From Chitinimonas arctica (GTDB lineage Bacteria > Pseudomonadota > Gammaproteobacteria > Burkholderiales > Chitinimonadaceae), in contig NZ_CP041730.1 in assembly GCF_007431345.1 (NCBI RefSeq), forward strand, positions 4,278,001 through 4,342,000: 64,000 nucleotides of DNA. The letters run 5' to 3'. Made by a program: the position numbers and the translations under genes. Below the pieces are notes generated by a model. It was not told where the DNA came from, made no database searches, and saw nothing but the letters and a program-made list of their open reading frames with translations. This document shows positions 51,557 through 61,315 of this stretch, in pieces (the first letter of the stretch is position 1; the number at the start of each line of letters is the position of its first letter).

Positions 51557-51714
51557 CGCTTCGCCAAGGCTTTGAGTACTTTTTCGTGCGTCGAGATAAC
51601 TCGTTTGGCTGCACCCAATACTACTCGCGAGCCCTCTGTTACGCCCAAGTCCATCGGAACCGGCTTGATTTGCTCGGTGCGTTGTTTGATGGCCACGCCG
51701 TAGGTCTTTTTCAC
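51553..51714 (-). CDS. Antitoxin partner of the Doc toxin
   Basis: A 53-residue basic protein read from a GTG at 51714, with GGGAG about eight bases upstream; no in-frame ATG precedes it near a ribosome site. It reads VKKTYGVAIKQRTEQIKPVP, followed by a segment with G-S-R-V-V-L-G-A-A-K-R and ends KVLKALAKR. Its stop overlaps the doc ATG. It is not an obvious Phd/YefM protein. Position and coupling identify it as the antitoxin; the family is one I know only as small proteins placed ahead of Doc genes. Confidence 0.65.
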   Translation of the reverse strand: MKKTYGVAIKQRTEQIKPVPMDLGVTEGSRVVLGAAKRVISTHEKVLKALAKR

Positions 51715-52067
51715 TTGGCATGCTCCCTGAGTGTTGCGTAGTTGGATGGCTCCATTATTCCACGGTTTGCTTACATTGGCTGCAGTGGGACGGGTGGCCG
51801 GTGGTTTTTTGGGAATGCGCGAAGCCGCTAGGATTGGGCTGACAATCTCCGCTTTAACGCTGACACATACTGCGTTTTTTTTCGGTGTAAACCCAGTCTG
51901 CAGGCCGTTTCTGCCGCATTGATATCTTGTAACAGTATGCTGCGCCGCAATAATCCACTTGCCCACCCCAATCCCGCTCGTATATATTCCGCGCCCCGGC
52001 GCTTGGCCGGGCGTGCCGTCGTCCCCGTTGTGCGCGTTATCACATTGATTTATCGAAAAGAACCAAA

Positions 52068-53711
52068 ATGCGCAAAGCAGGCGTGGCACATCGTTTGGCG
52101 GTACTGGGCAACACACGTGGTACGGATTGGCTGGCACGTTTAGGTGCCTTGCTGGTGGGCGTCACGGTCCTGGCTGCCCCGCCGACCATCAATGTGCAGC
52201 GCAGCCCCGCGACGATGATCGTCGGGCAGGCGTACACCTCCAGCTGGTCCACCACCCATGCCACCGCGGTGTCCTTGACCTGTACCGCCAGCGGCACCGG
52301 CTTCGCCATCAGCAACCTGGCCTTGGCCACCAGCGGCAGCGCACCCGGTACGGCCAGCGCCGCCTGGGTGGGCTACCCCTCGCGTTGCACCTGGACCGCT
52401 ATCGGTCCCGAGGGCAGCACCTCCACGGTGGAGAACCTCACCACCATCAATCCGCCCCCGGCCCCCACGATCACCCCGCAACTCCAGCCCGCGACCATGG
52501 TGGCGGGGCAGCCGTATACCGCCAGCTGGTCCACCACCAATGCGACCGCCGTATCACTGAGCTGTACCGCCAGCGGTAGCGGCTACACCGTCAGCAATCT
52601 GGCCTTGGCCACCAGCGGCAGCGCGCCGGGTACCGCCAGCGCCGCCTGGGTCGGCTATCCGTCAAGCTGCACCTGGACCGCTACCGGTCCGGGCGGTTCC
52701 AGCAGCAGAGTAGAAACGCTGACCACGGTCAATCCACCGGCACCCACCATCACGGTACAGCGCAACCCCACCACCATGACGGCGGGGCAGGCGTATACCT
52801 CCAGCTGGTCTACCACCAACGCCACCGCCGTGTCGTTAACCTGTACCGCCAGCGGTACCGGCTATACCGTCAGCAACCTGGCCTTGGCGACCAGTGGCAC
52901 AAGTCCCGGCACCGCCAGCGCGGCCTGGGTCAATTACCCCTCGCGCTGCACCTGGACCGCTACGGGCCTCGGCGGTTCGACCAGCAGTGTCGAAATCCTC
53001 AACACGGTGGCCGGCGTCAATCCGGCCCTGCCCACCGCCACGCTTAGCGCCAGTCCCAGCAATGTCCGGATTGTGGCCGGCCAGACCGCCGCCATCACCT
53101 TGACCGGCAGCGGCGCCGATGTCGGTGGCCAAGTGGCCAAGCTGGAACTGCTGCTCGATAGCGGCAGCGGCTATAGCGCCACCCCCCTCAAGACCGTGCC
53201 GGGTACGACGCCCACCGCCAGCTTGAGCCATGTCCATAATCTGCCGGCCGGTTTCTACCGCTTCAAGCTGCGCGCCACCGACAACCAGGGCGCCAGCACC
53301 GACTCCACGCCGTTCCCGGTCAATATCACCACCAGCCCGCTATTGGGCAGCCTGAGCGGCATTCGCAGCAGTGCCGACGGCAAGGCGCAACTGGTGGGCT
53401 GGACCTGCCAGGCCGGCACGGCGCAAGCCATGAGCTACCAGGTCTTTCTGAACGCCCCACCCAAGCCCTGGGCGGCACGCCGATCGGCACCGCCCAGGCC
53501 AACCTCAGCGACGAGCTGGACAACGCCGCCGTGCAAGCCGCCTGCGGCACCCCCGGCGTCGGCCACAGCCTGCGCTTTGATCTCAGCCCCTATACCAGCA
53601 GCTACGCCGGCAGCCCGATCTTCGTGCAGGCCACCGCCCCCAGCGGCAGCCTGGTACTGCCTTGCGAGGACCGCAACTGCACCATGCCGGGCAGCCTGCG
53701 CATTGCCCTGA
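52068..53711 (+). CDS. RHS polymorphic toxin, N-terminal part (before an apparent frameshift)
   Basis: A 547-codon frame whose true coding part ends near 53455. A short N-terminal hydrophobic segment (LARLGALLVGVTVLAAPP) may be a secretion signal. Three tandem Ig-like units of about 93 residues follow, each with Y-T-x-S-W-S-T-T-x-A-T-A-V-S-L-x-C-T-A-S-G and W-V-x-Y-P-S-x-C-T-W-T-A, so each holds a probable disulfide. A fourth, different beta domain (LPTATLSASPSNVRIVAGQT) comes next. After FLNA the residues become Pro/Ala/Arg-rich nonsense, while the frame at 53531 continues sensibly. One C missing from CCCC at 53455-53458 would join them into a single protein of about 2,770 residues. Confidence 0.75.
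   Translation: MRKAGVAHRLAVLGNTRGTDWLARLGALLVGVTVLAAPPTINVQRSPATMIVGQAYTSSWSTTHATAVSLTCTASGTGFAISNLALATSGSAPGTASAAWVGYPSRCTWTAIGPEGSTSTVENLTTINPPPAPTITPQLQPATMVAGQPYTASWSTTNATAVSLSCTASGSGYTVSNLALATSGSAPGTASAAWVGYPSSCTWTATGPGGSSSRVETLTTVNPPAPTITVQRNPTTMTAGQAYTSSWSTTNATAVSLTCTASGTGYTVSNLALATSGTSPGTASAAWVNYPSRCTWTATGLGGSTSSVEILNTVAGVNPALPTATLSASPSNVRIVAGQTAAITLTGSGADVGGQVAKLELLLDSGSGYSATPLKTVPGTTPTASLSHVHNLPAGFYRFKLRATDNQGASTDSTPFPVNITTSPLLGSLSGIRSSADGKAQLVGWTCQAGTAQAMSYQVFLNAPPKPWAARRSAPPRPTSATSWTTPPCKPPAAPPASATACALISAPIPAATPAARSSCRPPPPAAAWYCLARTATAPCRAACALP
52190..53010 (+). repeat. Three tandem Ig-like repeat units of about 280 bases
   Basis: Units begin near 52190, 52470 and 52745 and stay similar in DNA as well as protein. 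For example CCAGCTGGTC recurs at about 280-base spacing. Such near-identical repeats favour unit gain or loss by recombination. Confidence 0.7.
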
Positions 53712-56700
53712 CCACCCCGGCCGATGGGGCGGTGTACAAGGGCGTGTCCGATATCTTTATGCGGATCAAGCTGAGCAATGGCACGGGGAGTTGCGACGAT
53801 GTGTCCTTCCTGTTCGACGGGGCATGGCTGGGTAAGGCGCAAGGCGTCACGGCCGATAGTGAAGCGGGTACCTGCTATGTCACCAAGCGCGGGGTCGCCC
53901 CTCGTGCGGCACCGTATCTGATCGCTGCGCGTATCCAGCAAGGCAATACCACGCTGTATGCGGCCCATCGCAACGTGCAGGTCATCTCTGATACGACTAT
54001 CAGCCTGAGCAGCCCGGAAGCCGGCAAGACCCTGACGGCACCGGCCAGCATCACCTTGAATGCCACGGCCACCGTGGGCAGCGGCAGCATTACCCGTGTC
54101 GAGTTCTACAACGGCTCCACCAAGCTGGGCGAAGACAGTAGCGCCCCTTACAGCTACAGCTGGATGGCGGTGCCGGTGGGTAACTATGCCAATCTGACGG
54201 CCAAGTTGGTGGATAGCCTGGGTGGCGTGACCACCAGTGCGCCGGTTGCGGTGACCGTTACGGCCAGCCAGGGTGGCGGTGGCGATACGCCCGTCAAGAT
54301 CAGCTTCGCTTCCAGCTATGTAGATAGTCTGATCACTGGCGGGGTGGATGCCGGCAGCCTGCCAGGCGAATTCGGTGTCGGCGCCGACGGCGCGGCCAGC
54401 TATAGCCTGCCGATTGCGGTTCCGCCGGGCACGGCAGGAATGGTACCCAGCCTGAGCCTCCAATACAGTAGTCGGGCCGGCAATAGTCTGATTGGTTTGG
54501 GCTGGCGCTTGAACGGCTTCTCCAACATCCATCGTTGCGCTAAGACCATCATCCAGGATGGTGAACCGGGCGCCATGCGCTTCAACCAAGCCGACCGCCT
54601 ATGTCTGGACGGACAGCGTCTAGTCCTGGTCAACCTGCCGCTCAGTGATGCGAACTACTGGGCAGACACCGCCGAGTACCGGACCGAAATCGACAGCTTC
54701 AGGCGCATCACGGCGCTGGTCAGCAATGGCAAGCGCGGCTTCAAGGTGCAAGAGAAAGAAGGCCGGACCTTGTACTACGGCGATAGCGCCGATAGCTACG
54801 TCGAAGGCCAGGGTCGGCCGGATGGGCTCGCGCATGCTTGGATGCTGCGCCGAAGCGAAGACCGCGCCGGGAATGCCATTGATTACCAATACAGCGAGAA
54901 CGCTGTCACCGGTGAACATTTGCCCGCGACCATTCGCTGGGGCGGCAATGCTGCTGCCAACCAAGCGCATTACGCCAAAGTGGTGTTCGCCTACGGTACC
55001 GACAGCGATGGCAATGCTGAACGGCCGGACGCCGATATCCGCTACTTGGCCGGTAGCCGCATCGATCTTCGTAAACGCTTAGCGAGCATCCAGACCTTTA
55101 CCGACACAGCCGCCGATGGCAGTGGCGGCGTGCCGGCGCAGGCGCTCAAGCTGCAGTACGACCTTAGCCCTTCCTCTGGACGCAGCCTGCTGAAGTCGGT
55201 TCAAGCCTGTGCGGCCGGTCAATGCTTGCCGGCTACGCGCTTTACCTGGGGAGAAGCGCCCACGAATGCGCCAAGTTTTGTCAGCCAGGGACAAGGTCAA
55301 GGACCAGCCATTGCCACGTCCACAACCGGACTGACGCCGTACGATCCAGCTAGTTGGGCACGAGTCGTGGTAGCTGACTTCAATGGTGATGGAAAAAGCG
55401 ATCTGCTGGGGGACGATGGCGTATATCTCGCCCAGGGCAATGGATTTAACCGCCTGCCCTATGCACCAAGTGCCATCAAACTACCTAAGAATGGCGCATG
55501 GGAGGTGCCGCATCAGCTGATTCATGGCGACTTCGATGGTAGCGGTAGAACAGCCTTTATCGATTTGCGCCAAGATGCGGGCAGCAAGCTCTATTTCGGC
55601 AAGTTGTGCCGGGTCACCAATAACCAAGTCGTCTGTGCGGCCGAATTCAACTTGGGTACCAATCCTGCCCTGACAGGTCTGGTGGCCGATGTGGATGGAC
55701 GTGGCCGCGACGAAGTATTGACCAAGGAGGGCAATGGCAAGCGCTGTGCCGTATCGGACCAAGGATTGAATTGCCGCCCATACAATGGCGTGGCGACGCT
55801 GCTGGATCTCGATGCCGTCGAAATCGACCCGCTCAGCAGCGTGATTCCGAGCGGCAGCGACCTGGCGACGACCGGTGGCGACGTAGATGGTGATGGGATC
55901 AGGGACTACATCATGTCCGATGGCACCATCTGTCTCAGCCAACCGACTGGCTTCCAGTGCGATGGGCAAGCGATTGCGACCCGATTCCCCGGTGTATTCA
56001 AAATCGTTGTACTCAGCCGGGGGGATCACTTCGGCGGCCGGGTGGGCGACCTGAATGGTGATGGTTATGCCGATTTCGCCGTGATGACACTCGATAGCGT
56101 TGGTAAGGCGCGCTATGCCCTCTGCTATGGCACCGGATTGGTTGGCCGCGTCGATTGCAGCGACGTTTCGACCCTGCCGGGTCTGGCTAATATCGTCGAT
56201 CTGGAGGGAGAGAAGCAGCCTAAGCTACTGACTAAGTCCACTAGCGGACAATTGGCAAGCTGCATACTCCGCAACCGCGCGCTCAATTGCCGGCCTGTCG
56301 CCGCCCCGGAAAATTGGCATGGGCCAGATCTGCCTACCTTGGCCAATAACTACCTCTATGGCGATTTCGATGGTGATGGCCGGAGCGATATCGTTACCTA
56401 CCGGGGTGCCGGCACGCCGAATTGGGAACGTTACACGGTTCAGGCACCGCAGGGCATTGATCGCATCATCCGGGTTAGCAATGACGTAGTGCCTCTTGCC
56501 GAGGTGGAGTATGCCGCGCAAAACGACAGGGCGGTTTATTCCGTTAGCGCCGATCCGGTCGTTTATCCAAACACCCGTGTGAATGGCGTCGGCCAGCTGG
56601 TCCAAGTGTCCCGGCAAAGTACCGGCCAAGGCAATTGGAAGGAAAGCCGCTACACCTACACCGACGCAGCTTCCGACCTGCTTGGCCGCGGATTTCTAGG

Positions 56701-59700
56701 CTTCACCAGTCAGACGGTGAACGACCCGGCAGTTGGTATCGGCACGACCCAAATTTTCAGCCAAGCTTGGCCGACCATTGGTCGTCCCTATGCCAGAAGC
56801 AGCCTGACCGCCAATGGCAACGCGCTGTCCCGCGCGACCTTCAGCATGAGTGCGTTGACGCTGCGACAGCCCAATGGGCAGAGCACGGTCTTCCCCTACC
56901 TACAAAAGTCCGACATGGTGCGCCGCGATCTGGACTGGAGCGACCTCGGTAGTAGCACGATCGTCAACGTCTACGACAACTGGGGCAATCTGAAACAAGC
57001 CGACAGCACGAACAGCGGCAACGGCACGACCTTCCGCAGCCTGACCGTCAATACTTACCAGGCCGCTAATGCCAGTGATGCCCCTTGGATGCAAGGCCTG
57101 CTTGCCCGCACAGTCACGACCAAGACCGACGCCTACGGCCAGACGCTGAGCCGCACCATTGCCTATGGCTACGACGCCAAGGGTCTGCCGGCCAGTGAAA
57201 CCGTTGAACCCGATGACGCCAGCCTCAAGTTCAAACTGTTGACCACCTTCGACCGCAGTGGCAACGCCTATGGTCTAGTCACCAGAAAGAGCCAGACCTG
57301 GCGTGACCCAGTCAGTAATACCGACCGCAGCCGCACACTCGAAGCGACGCAATACGACACCAAGGGCCGCTTCGCCGAGACCGTCAAGAACGCGCTTGGG
57401 CATGCGGAGAAGCAGGCGTTCGATCCACGCACAGGGAAGCAAACCGGCCTGACTGACGCAAATCAGTTGGTCACCCTTTGGATCGTGGACGGCTTCGGAC
57501 GTCAAAGGGTCGAACGGCATCCCGACGGCACCGAAACCCGTAGCTACCTCAAACAATGCAACGGCGGCTGCCCGATTTCCAATGCCACGCAGGTCGCCAT
57601 CACCGAACACTATAAGGGCGCCGACCGCATTGCCGTGCCGACGCTGGTCTATAGCGACAGCGCCGGCCATGTGCTGCGTACTCAGACCTGGGGTTTCGGT
57701 GGCGACGTTATCGTCACCGATAACCGCTATGACAGCCGCGGGCGGCTGCAACAGAGTGATCAACCGACCTATCTCGGCAACGTCGCTAAGCTCGCCAGCC
57801 GTTACGTTTACGACGATCTGGACCGAGTGACGCTGGTCGCCACTTTGAATGAAGGCAGTGGGCCTGGCAGGGACGTGGAACAGTTCAGTACGACGACTTA
57901 CCAAGGCCTGCAAACCGTCCTGGAAAACGCCAACAAGCAACGCAAGACCGATATCCGCGATGTGCTGGGCCGGTTAGTGGTCAGCAAGGATGCCAAGGTC
58001 GGTATCACCGAGTTCGCCTATGATCCTTTCGGCAATCTCAAGCAGACCATCGACCCGGGCAAGAATATCGTTCGCATCACATACGACAGTTTGGGTCGTA
58101 GGACCGACCTGAACGACCTCGATATCGGCACCATCCACTACGACGTGGATCCGCTCGGCCGGGTCTGGAAACAGACCGACGCCAAACAGCAGGTCACTCG
58201 CTCGACTTACGACGATCTCGACCGGCTGACCAGCCGCAGCGAACCGAGCCTGGAAAGCCGCTGGGTCTACGACACGGCGGTCTACGGCATCGGCCAACTC
58301 GCCGAAGCCTATACGCTGCGTGACAACAAGCGCGACTACCAACGCACGCATGTCTACGACGACAAGGGACGGCTCAAGACCACCACACTGCAGCTCGACA
58401 AGGCTTATACCAGCACGACCACCTATGACGACTGGGGCCGGCTGCAATCCCAGGTTCACCAGCGTGATACCGACGTCAGCAAGGCCAAGCGCTTTGATCA
58501 GCGCTACAACCAGTACGGTTACCTCAGCCGGATTGAGCGGCAGGGCGTAGCGCTATGGGAGGCCACCAAGCAGGACGCCGCCAATCGTGTCATCGAAGCC
58601 AAGCTGGGTAATGGCCTGAAGGTGACCCAGACCTACAACGCTTATACCGGCCGGTTGAGTGAAAGCGATCTGACAAGCCCGCAGCACGGCATGCAGTTGC
58701 GTGAGAGCTATTTTTACGAAAAATTGGGCAACATCGAGCAGCGCAGTCAGTTTTGGGCGGACAGCAGCTTGACGGAAACGTTTAAATACGACGAGTTGAA
58801 CCGCCTGATCAAGGCCACCATCGGTCCGTCTGCACAGGACTTCAGCTACGACGCCATCGGCAATATGCTCAGCAAAACCGGCGCGGGTACCTACACCTAC
58901 CCGCCGCAAGGCCAGGCCGTGCGCGCCGCCAATAGCGGTGGCCCGCACGCGGTCAGCAGCATCAGCAGCCTGGGCGCCTTCCGCTACGACGCCAATGGCA
59001 ACCTGGTCGAAGGTGCTGGCCGCAAGCTCAGTTGGACCAGCTTCGATATGCCGCACTGCATCACCACGGGCAGCCTGAACGCCGACGGTCGTTGCGGTAG
59101 CGGCACGTCCAGCGAATTTGCCTACGGCACCGAGCACCAGCGCGCCAAGCAGATCAAGAGCGACGGCACCACGATCTACTACGCCGGCGCAATCGAAGCA
59201 GAAACCATCGGCAGCACGGTCAAATCCATCAAGACCTATTGGCCGAATGGCTTGGGCGTGGAAATCGACAAGGGCAGCAGCACCGAGCAGCACTGGACCC
59301 ATGTGGACCGGCTCGGTAGCGTGGTGGCCATCAGCGACCAGACCGGCGCGCTCAAGGAAAGGCTGAGCTACGACGTTTGGGGCAAACGCCGTAACCTGAA
59401 TGGTAGCGCCAACAACGTGGACGGGGTGATCGACAACAAGGGATTTACCGGTCACGAGATGCTGGACGGCTTGGACCTGGTGCATATGAACGGCCGGGTC
59501 TATGACCCGCTGGTGGCGCGCTTTATGAGCGCCGACCCCATCATCCAGGATCCTGAGCATAGCCAGAGCTATAACCGTTACAGCTATGTCTGGAACAATC
59601 CGACCAATCTGACCGATCCGACTGGGTTTAGGGGTCAGAAAGATGAGTCGAGCTCGCTCACCGCCAATGGTGGTGGAGACTGGGTAACGGTCTACTGTGC

Positions 59701-60376
59701 CGAAGATTGCGGTAGCGGATCGAGTACGAATCACGAGGCTACCGGTGGCGGTGAAAGTGGGGGCGAGTCTGGCGCGGAAGGCAGCAAAAACGGCGCAGGC
59801 CAAGTAGAACGCACATGGGGTAGCTACTTGCCGGGTACAACGGCAGGGGACAGTGCGGCTCAGTGGTACGCCGATAAGTACCTTGAGACGGGCAGCCCGC
59901 TATACTACGCAGGTGGAGTCGTAGCGTCACTTTGGACGCCGGATACTGCTGCAGAGACAACGATTAACCTTGCGGGCGGCGGGATCGCTGCAGGCGCGAA
60001 GGCAGGTTTTACCTATGCCAGTTCTAAGATCATTGGCAACGCGCAAAGCACCGGAACGGTTGGGCATGCCACAGTCTCGAAAATCGTGGCATATGCGTAT
60101 GCTTTAAATCCCAATGTGGAAAGGGTAACGTTGGACTTGGGTTATCGTCGCCTACTTGAAGGCGTGCGGGAAATGACCCTTAAATACGGGCCCCGGCCTG
60201 ATGTTGGAGCGCTGTATAAAAATACATCTGTCAAGATTACGGAGATCGCATCAAAGACGGATGTGCCGCAGGAGCTTATTAGGAGAAATGCAGTTAAAAT
60301 GTCTCGTGAGGGTATTAACGGTTCTGTCTCCGTTAATAATTGGGCTGTGTGGATAAATAAAGTGTTCGGTAACTAA
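53531..60376 (+). CDS. RHS repeat-associated core protein, SpvB/VCBS/RHS body and C-terminal toxin tip
   Basis: A 2,281-residue frame from GTG 53531; sense coding extends back to about 53459. Order: a Big_7-like Ig domain near residue 155-250, and an SpvB-like domain (SLPGEFGVGADGAASYSLPI). Four FG-GAP/VCBS calcium-type motifs follow (VADFNGDGKSDLL, DVDGDGIRDYI, DLNGDGYADFAV, DFDGDGRSDIV). Many YD repeats (FAYDPFGNLKQTID, TYDSLGRRTDL) lead to the RHS core end RFMSADPIIQDPEHSQSYNR through DPTGF near residue 2030. The last 249 residues are a variable tip ending with GPRPDVG, EIASKT and NNWAVWINKVFGN. The core normally forms a shell around the tip. The SpvB-VCBS-RHS order resembles a fused TcB/TcC component. 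Confidence 0.88.
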   Translation: MQAACGTPGVGHSLRFDLSPYTSSYAGSPIFVQATAPSGSLVLPCEDRNCTMPGSLRIALTTPADGAVYKGVSDIFMRIKLSNGTGSCDDVSFLFDGAWLGKAQGVTADSEAGTCYVTKRGVAPRAAPYLIAARIQQGNTTLYAAHRNVQVISDTTISLSSPEAGKTLTAPASITLNATATVGSGSITRVEFYNGSTKLGEDSSAPYSYSWMAVPVGNYANLTAKLVDSLGGVTTSAPVAVTVTASQGGGGDTPVKISFASSYVDSLITGGVDAGSLPGEFGVGADGAASYSLPIAVPPGTAGMVPSLSLQYSSRAGNSLIGLGWRLNGFSNIHRCAKTIIQDGEPGAMRFNQADRLCLDGQRLVLVNLPLSDANYWADTAEYRTEIDSFRRITALVSNGKRGFKVQEKEGRTLYYGDSADSYVEGQGRPDGLAHAWMLRRSEDRAGNAIDYQYSENAVTGEHLPATIRWGGNAAANQAHYAKVVFAYGTDSDGNAERPDADIRYLAGSRIDLRKRLASIQTFTDTAADGSGGVPAQALKLQYDLSPSSGRSLLKSVQACAAGQCLPATRFTWGEAPTNAPSFVSQGQGQGPAIATSTTGLTPYDPASWARVVVADFNGDGKSDLLGDDGVYLAQGNGFNRLPYAPSAIKLPKNGAWEVPHQLIHGDFDGSGRTAFIDLRQDAGSKLYFGKLCRVTNNQVVCAAEFNLGTNPALTGLVADVDGRGRDEVLTKEGNGKRCAVSDQGLNCRPYNGVATLLDLDAVEIDPLSSVIPSGSDLATTGGDVDGDGIRDYIMSDGTICLSQPTGFQCDGQAIATRFPGVFKIVVLSRGDHFGGRVGDLNGDGYADFAVMTLDSVGKARYALCYGTGLVGRVDCSDVSTLPGLANIVDLEGEKQPKLLTKSTSGQLASCILRNRALNCRPVAAPENWHGPDLPTLANNYLYGDFDGDGRSDIVTYRGAGTPNWERYTVQAPQGIDRIIRVSNDVVPLAEVEYAAQNDRAVYSVSADPVVYPNTRVNGVGQLVQVSRQSTGQGNWKESRYTYTDAASDLLGRGFLGFTSQTVNDPAVGIGTTQIFSQAWPTIGRPYARSSLTANGNALSRATFSMSALTLRQPNGQSTVFPYLQKSDMVRRDLDWSDLGSSTIVNVYDNWGNLKQADSTNSGNGTTFRSLTVNTYQAANASDAPWMQGLLARTVTTKTDAYGQTLSRTIAYGYDAKGLPASETVEPDDASLKFKLLTTFDRSGNAYGLVTRKSQTWRDPVSNTDRSRTLEATQYDTKGRFAETVKNALGHAEKQAFDPRTGKQTGLTDANQLVTLWIVDGFGRQRVERHPDGTETRSYLKQCNGGCPISNATQVAITEHYKGADRIAVPTLVYSDSAGHVLRTQTWGFGGDVIVTDNRYDSRGRLQQSDQPTYLGNVAKLASRYVYDDLDRVTLVATLNEGSGPGRDVEQFSTTTYQGLQTVLENANKQRKTDIRDVLGRLVVSKDAKVGITEFAYDPFGNLKQTIDPGKNIVRITYDSLGRRTDLNDLDIGTIHYDVDPLGRVWKQTDAKQQVTRSTYDDLDRLTSRSEPSLESRWVYDTAVYGIGQLAEAYTLRDNKRDYQRTHVYDDKGRLKTTTLQLDKAYTSTTTYDDWGRLQSQVHQRDTDVSKAKRFDQRYNQYGYLSRIERQGVALWEATKQDAANRVIEAKLGNGLKVTQTYNAYTGRLSESDLTSPQHGMQLRESYFYEKLGNIEQRSQFWADSSLTETFKYDELNRLIKATIGPSAQDFSYDAIGNMLSKTGAGTYTYPPQGQAVRAANSGGPHAVSSISSLGAFRYDANGNLVEGAGRKLSWTSFDMPHCITTGSLNADGRCGSGTSSEFAYGTEHQRAKQIKSDGTTIYYAGAIEAETIGSTVKSIKTYWPNGLGVEIDKGSSTEQHWTHVDRLGSVVAISDQTGALKERLSYDVWGKRRNLNGSANNVDGVIDNKGFTGHEMLDGLDLVHMNGRVYDPLVARFMSADPIIQDPEHSQSYNRYSYVWNNPTNLTDPTGFRGQKDESSSLTANGGGDWVTVYCAEDCGSGSSTNHEATGGGESGGESGAEGSKNGAGQVERTWGSYLPGTTAGDSAAQWYADKYLETGSPLYYAGGVVASLWTPDTAAETTINLAGGGIAAGAKAGFTYASSKIIGNAQSTGTVGHATVSKIVAYAYALNPNVERVTLDLGYRRLLEGVREMTLKYGPRPDVGALYKNTSVKITEIASKTDVPQELIRRNAVKMSREGINGSVSVNNWAVWINKVFGN

Positions 60377-60378
60377 CC

Positions 60379-61095
60379 ATGTTCTTCTCCAAAAGAAAAC
60401 CGCCGGTTTGCGTAACGAAGTTGTACTTCGATTGCCCTTTGGGTGAAGAGGTAGATTTTTCGGTTGTGAAAAGCGCCCTTGGTGAGCTTGCAGAGCCCGC
60501 AGTACGGTATGCAATTAATTTTGCTCAATTTCAGCCTATGTCAACACTGCATAGTTCGAACGCTCAAATGAAATATGAGGATTTAGAAGACCTGGATATT
60601 GTGGGGCAGGATGGTAAATCCATTCTGTCACTGGGCAGAGCAGGGAAGGCATTTCGCGCAGATACATTGTATGAATGCGTGCTGGTTGATTCGCAAGTCG
60701 ACACAGGTGCATCAAAGAATTTGTTTGAGCGGCTGTTGAGCCTTTTTGATGTGAAGTATGGCTACAGCAGGTTTCTAGGGGGGGATTTTTTACCCGCTAC
60801 AGAGGAGAAAATGAAAACAGGCCTATTTTCTTCAGTATCGATACGGGTAGGCATGGTGGAAGATGCTTGGATGGTAAGTCCCGGAGAAATGGACTCGGGA
60901 GCCATTAAGGGACTTTATCCGATAAATTTCTGGAATAAAAAAGCAGAAACGAAAATAAAAGAAATAGGGTTGATTTTGCCTGAAAGTTGTGGTGAGTTAT
61001 CAGGAGTTGTGGCATTTTCTGCACAGGAGCAGAAACAGATTATTGCAAGCAATAGTAAGAAATTTGGTCGTCATATCCATTTCGGAACGGATTAG
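60379..61095 (+). CDS. Probable immunity protein for the RHS tip
   Basis: A 238-residue protein starting two bases after the RHS stop, the standard place for an immunity gene. It is clearly homologous to the protein at 61654-62358: both have YGYSR, then D-x-x-P-A-x-E-x-x-x-K-x-G-x-F-S, W-M-x-x-x-x-E-M, G-L/V-Y-P-I/V-N-F/Y-W and a C-terminal F-x-A-x-x-Q-x-x-I. The two matching toxin tips lie directly ahead of the two genes, which strengthens the pairing. No signal peptide or membrane segment is seen, so it acts in the cytoplasm. The family has no name that I recognise. The gene is AT-richer than the RHS core, as usual for exchangeable cassettes. Confidence 0.75.
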   Translation: MFFSKRKPPVCVTKLYFDCPLGEEVDFSVVKSALGELAEPAVRYAINFAQFQPMSTLHSSNAQMKYEDLEDLDIVGQDGKSILSLGRAGKAFRADTLYECVLVDSQVDTGASKNLFERLLSLFDVKYGYSRFLGGDFLPATEEKMKTGLFSSVSIRVGMVEDAWMVSPGEMDSGAIKGLYPINFWNKKAETKIKEIGLILPESCGELSGVVAFSAQEQKQIIASNSKKFGRHIHFGTD

Positions 61096-61315
61096 TGATT
61101 CGCGGAGCTTTGCTAAGTTGGCACTCTGGTAAGTAATATAGCGTCAATTCGGTTTTTTGGCACAGGAGCGTGTGGTTCCACGGACATCCAACATGATGAA
61201 GCTTATAACTGAGCTACGTGAGTTACCTCTTCTCCGCGCTAGGCGTTCCCGCAATTTGCTTTTTATTGGTCTAGTTTAGTTCGTAGCAAGGCTCAAAATT
61301 GGCATCACCGTCGAA

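Noticed and set aside
52190..53010. Regular 280-base repeats considered as CRISPR-like or mobile repeats
   Set aside because: They are in frame, lack unique spacers and encode Ig-like domains, so they are internal protein repeats.
53435..59803. Long antisense open frames within the RHS gene
   Set aside because: They mirror the codon bias of the RHS gene and encode low-complexity residues without family features.
61096..61276. A short frame reading LITELRELP between immunity 1 and tip 2, similar to an I-E-L-R-E segment near 62415
   Set aside because: The match is only a few residues long and no gene or element could be assembled around it.
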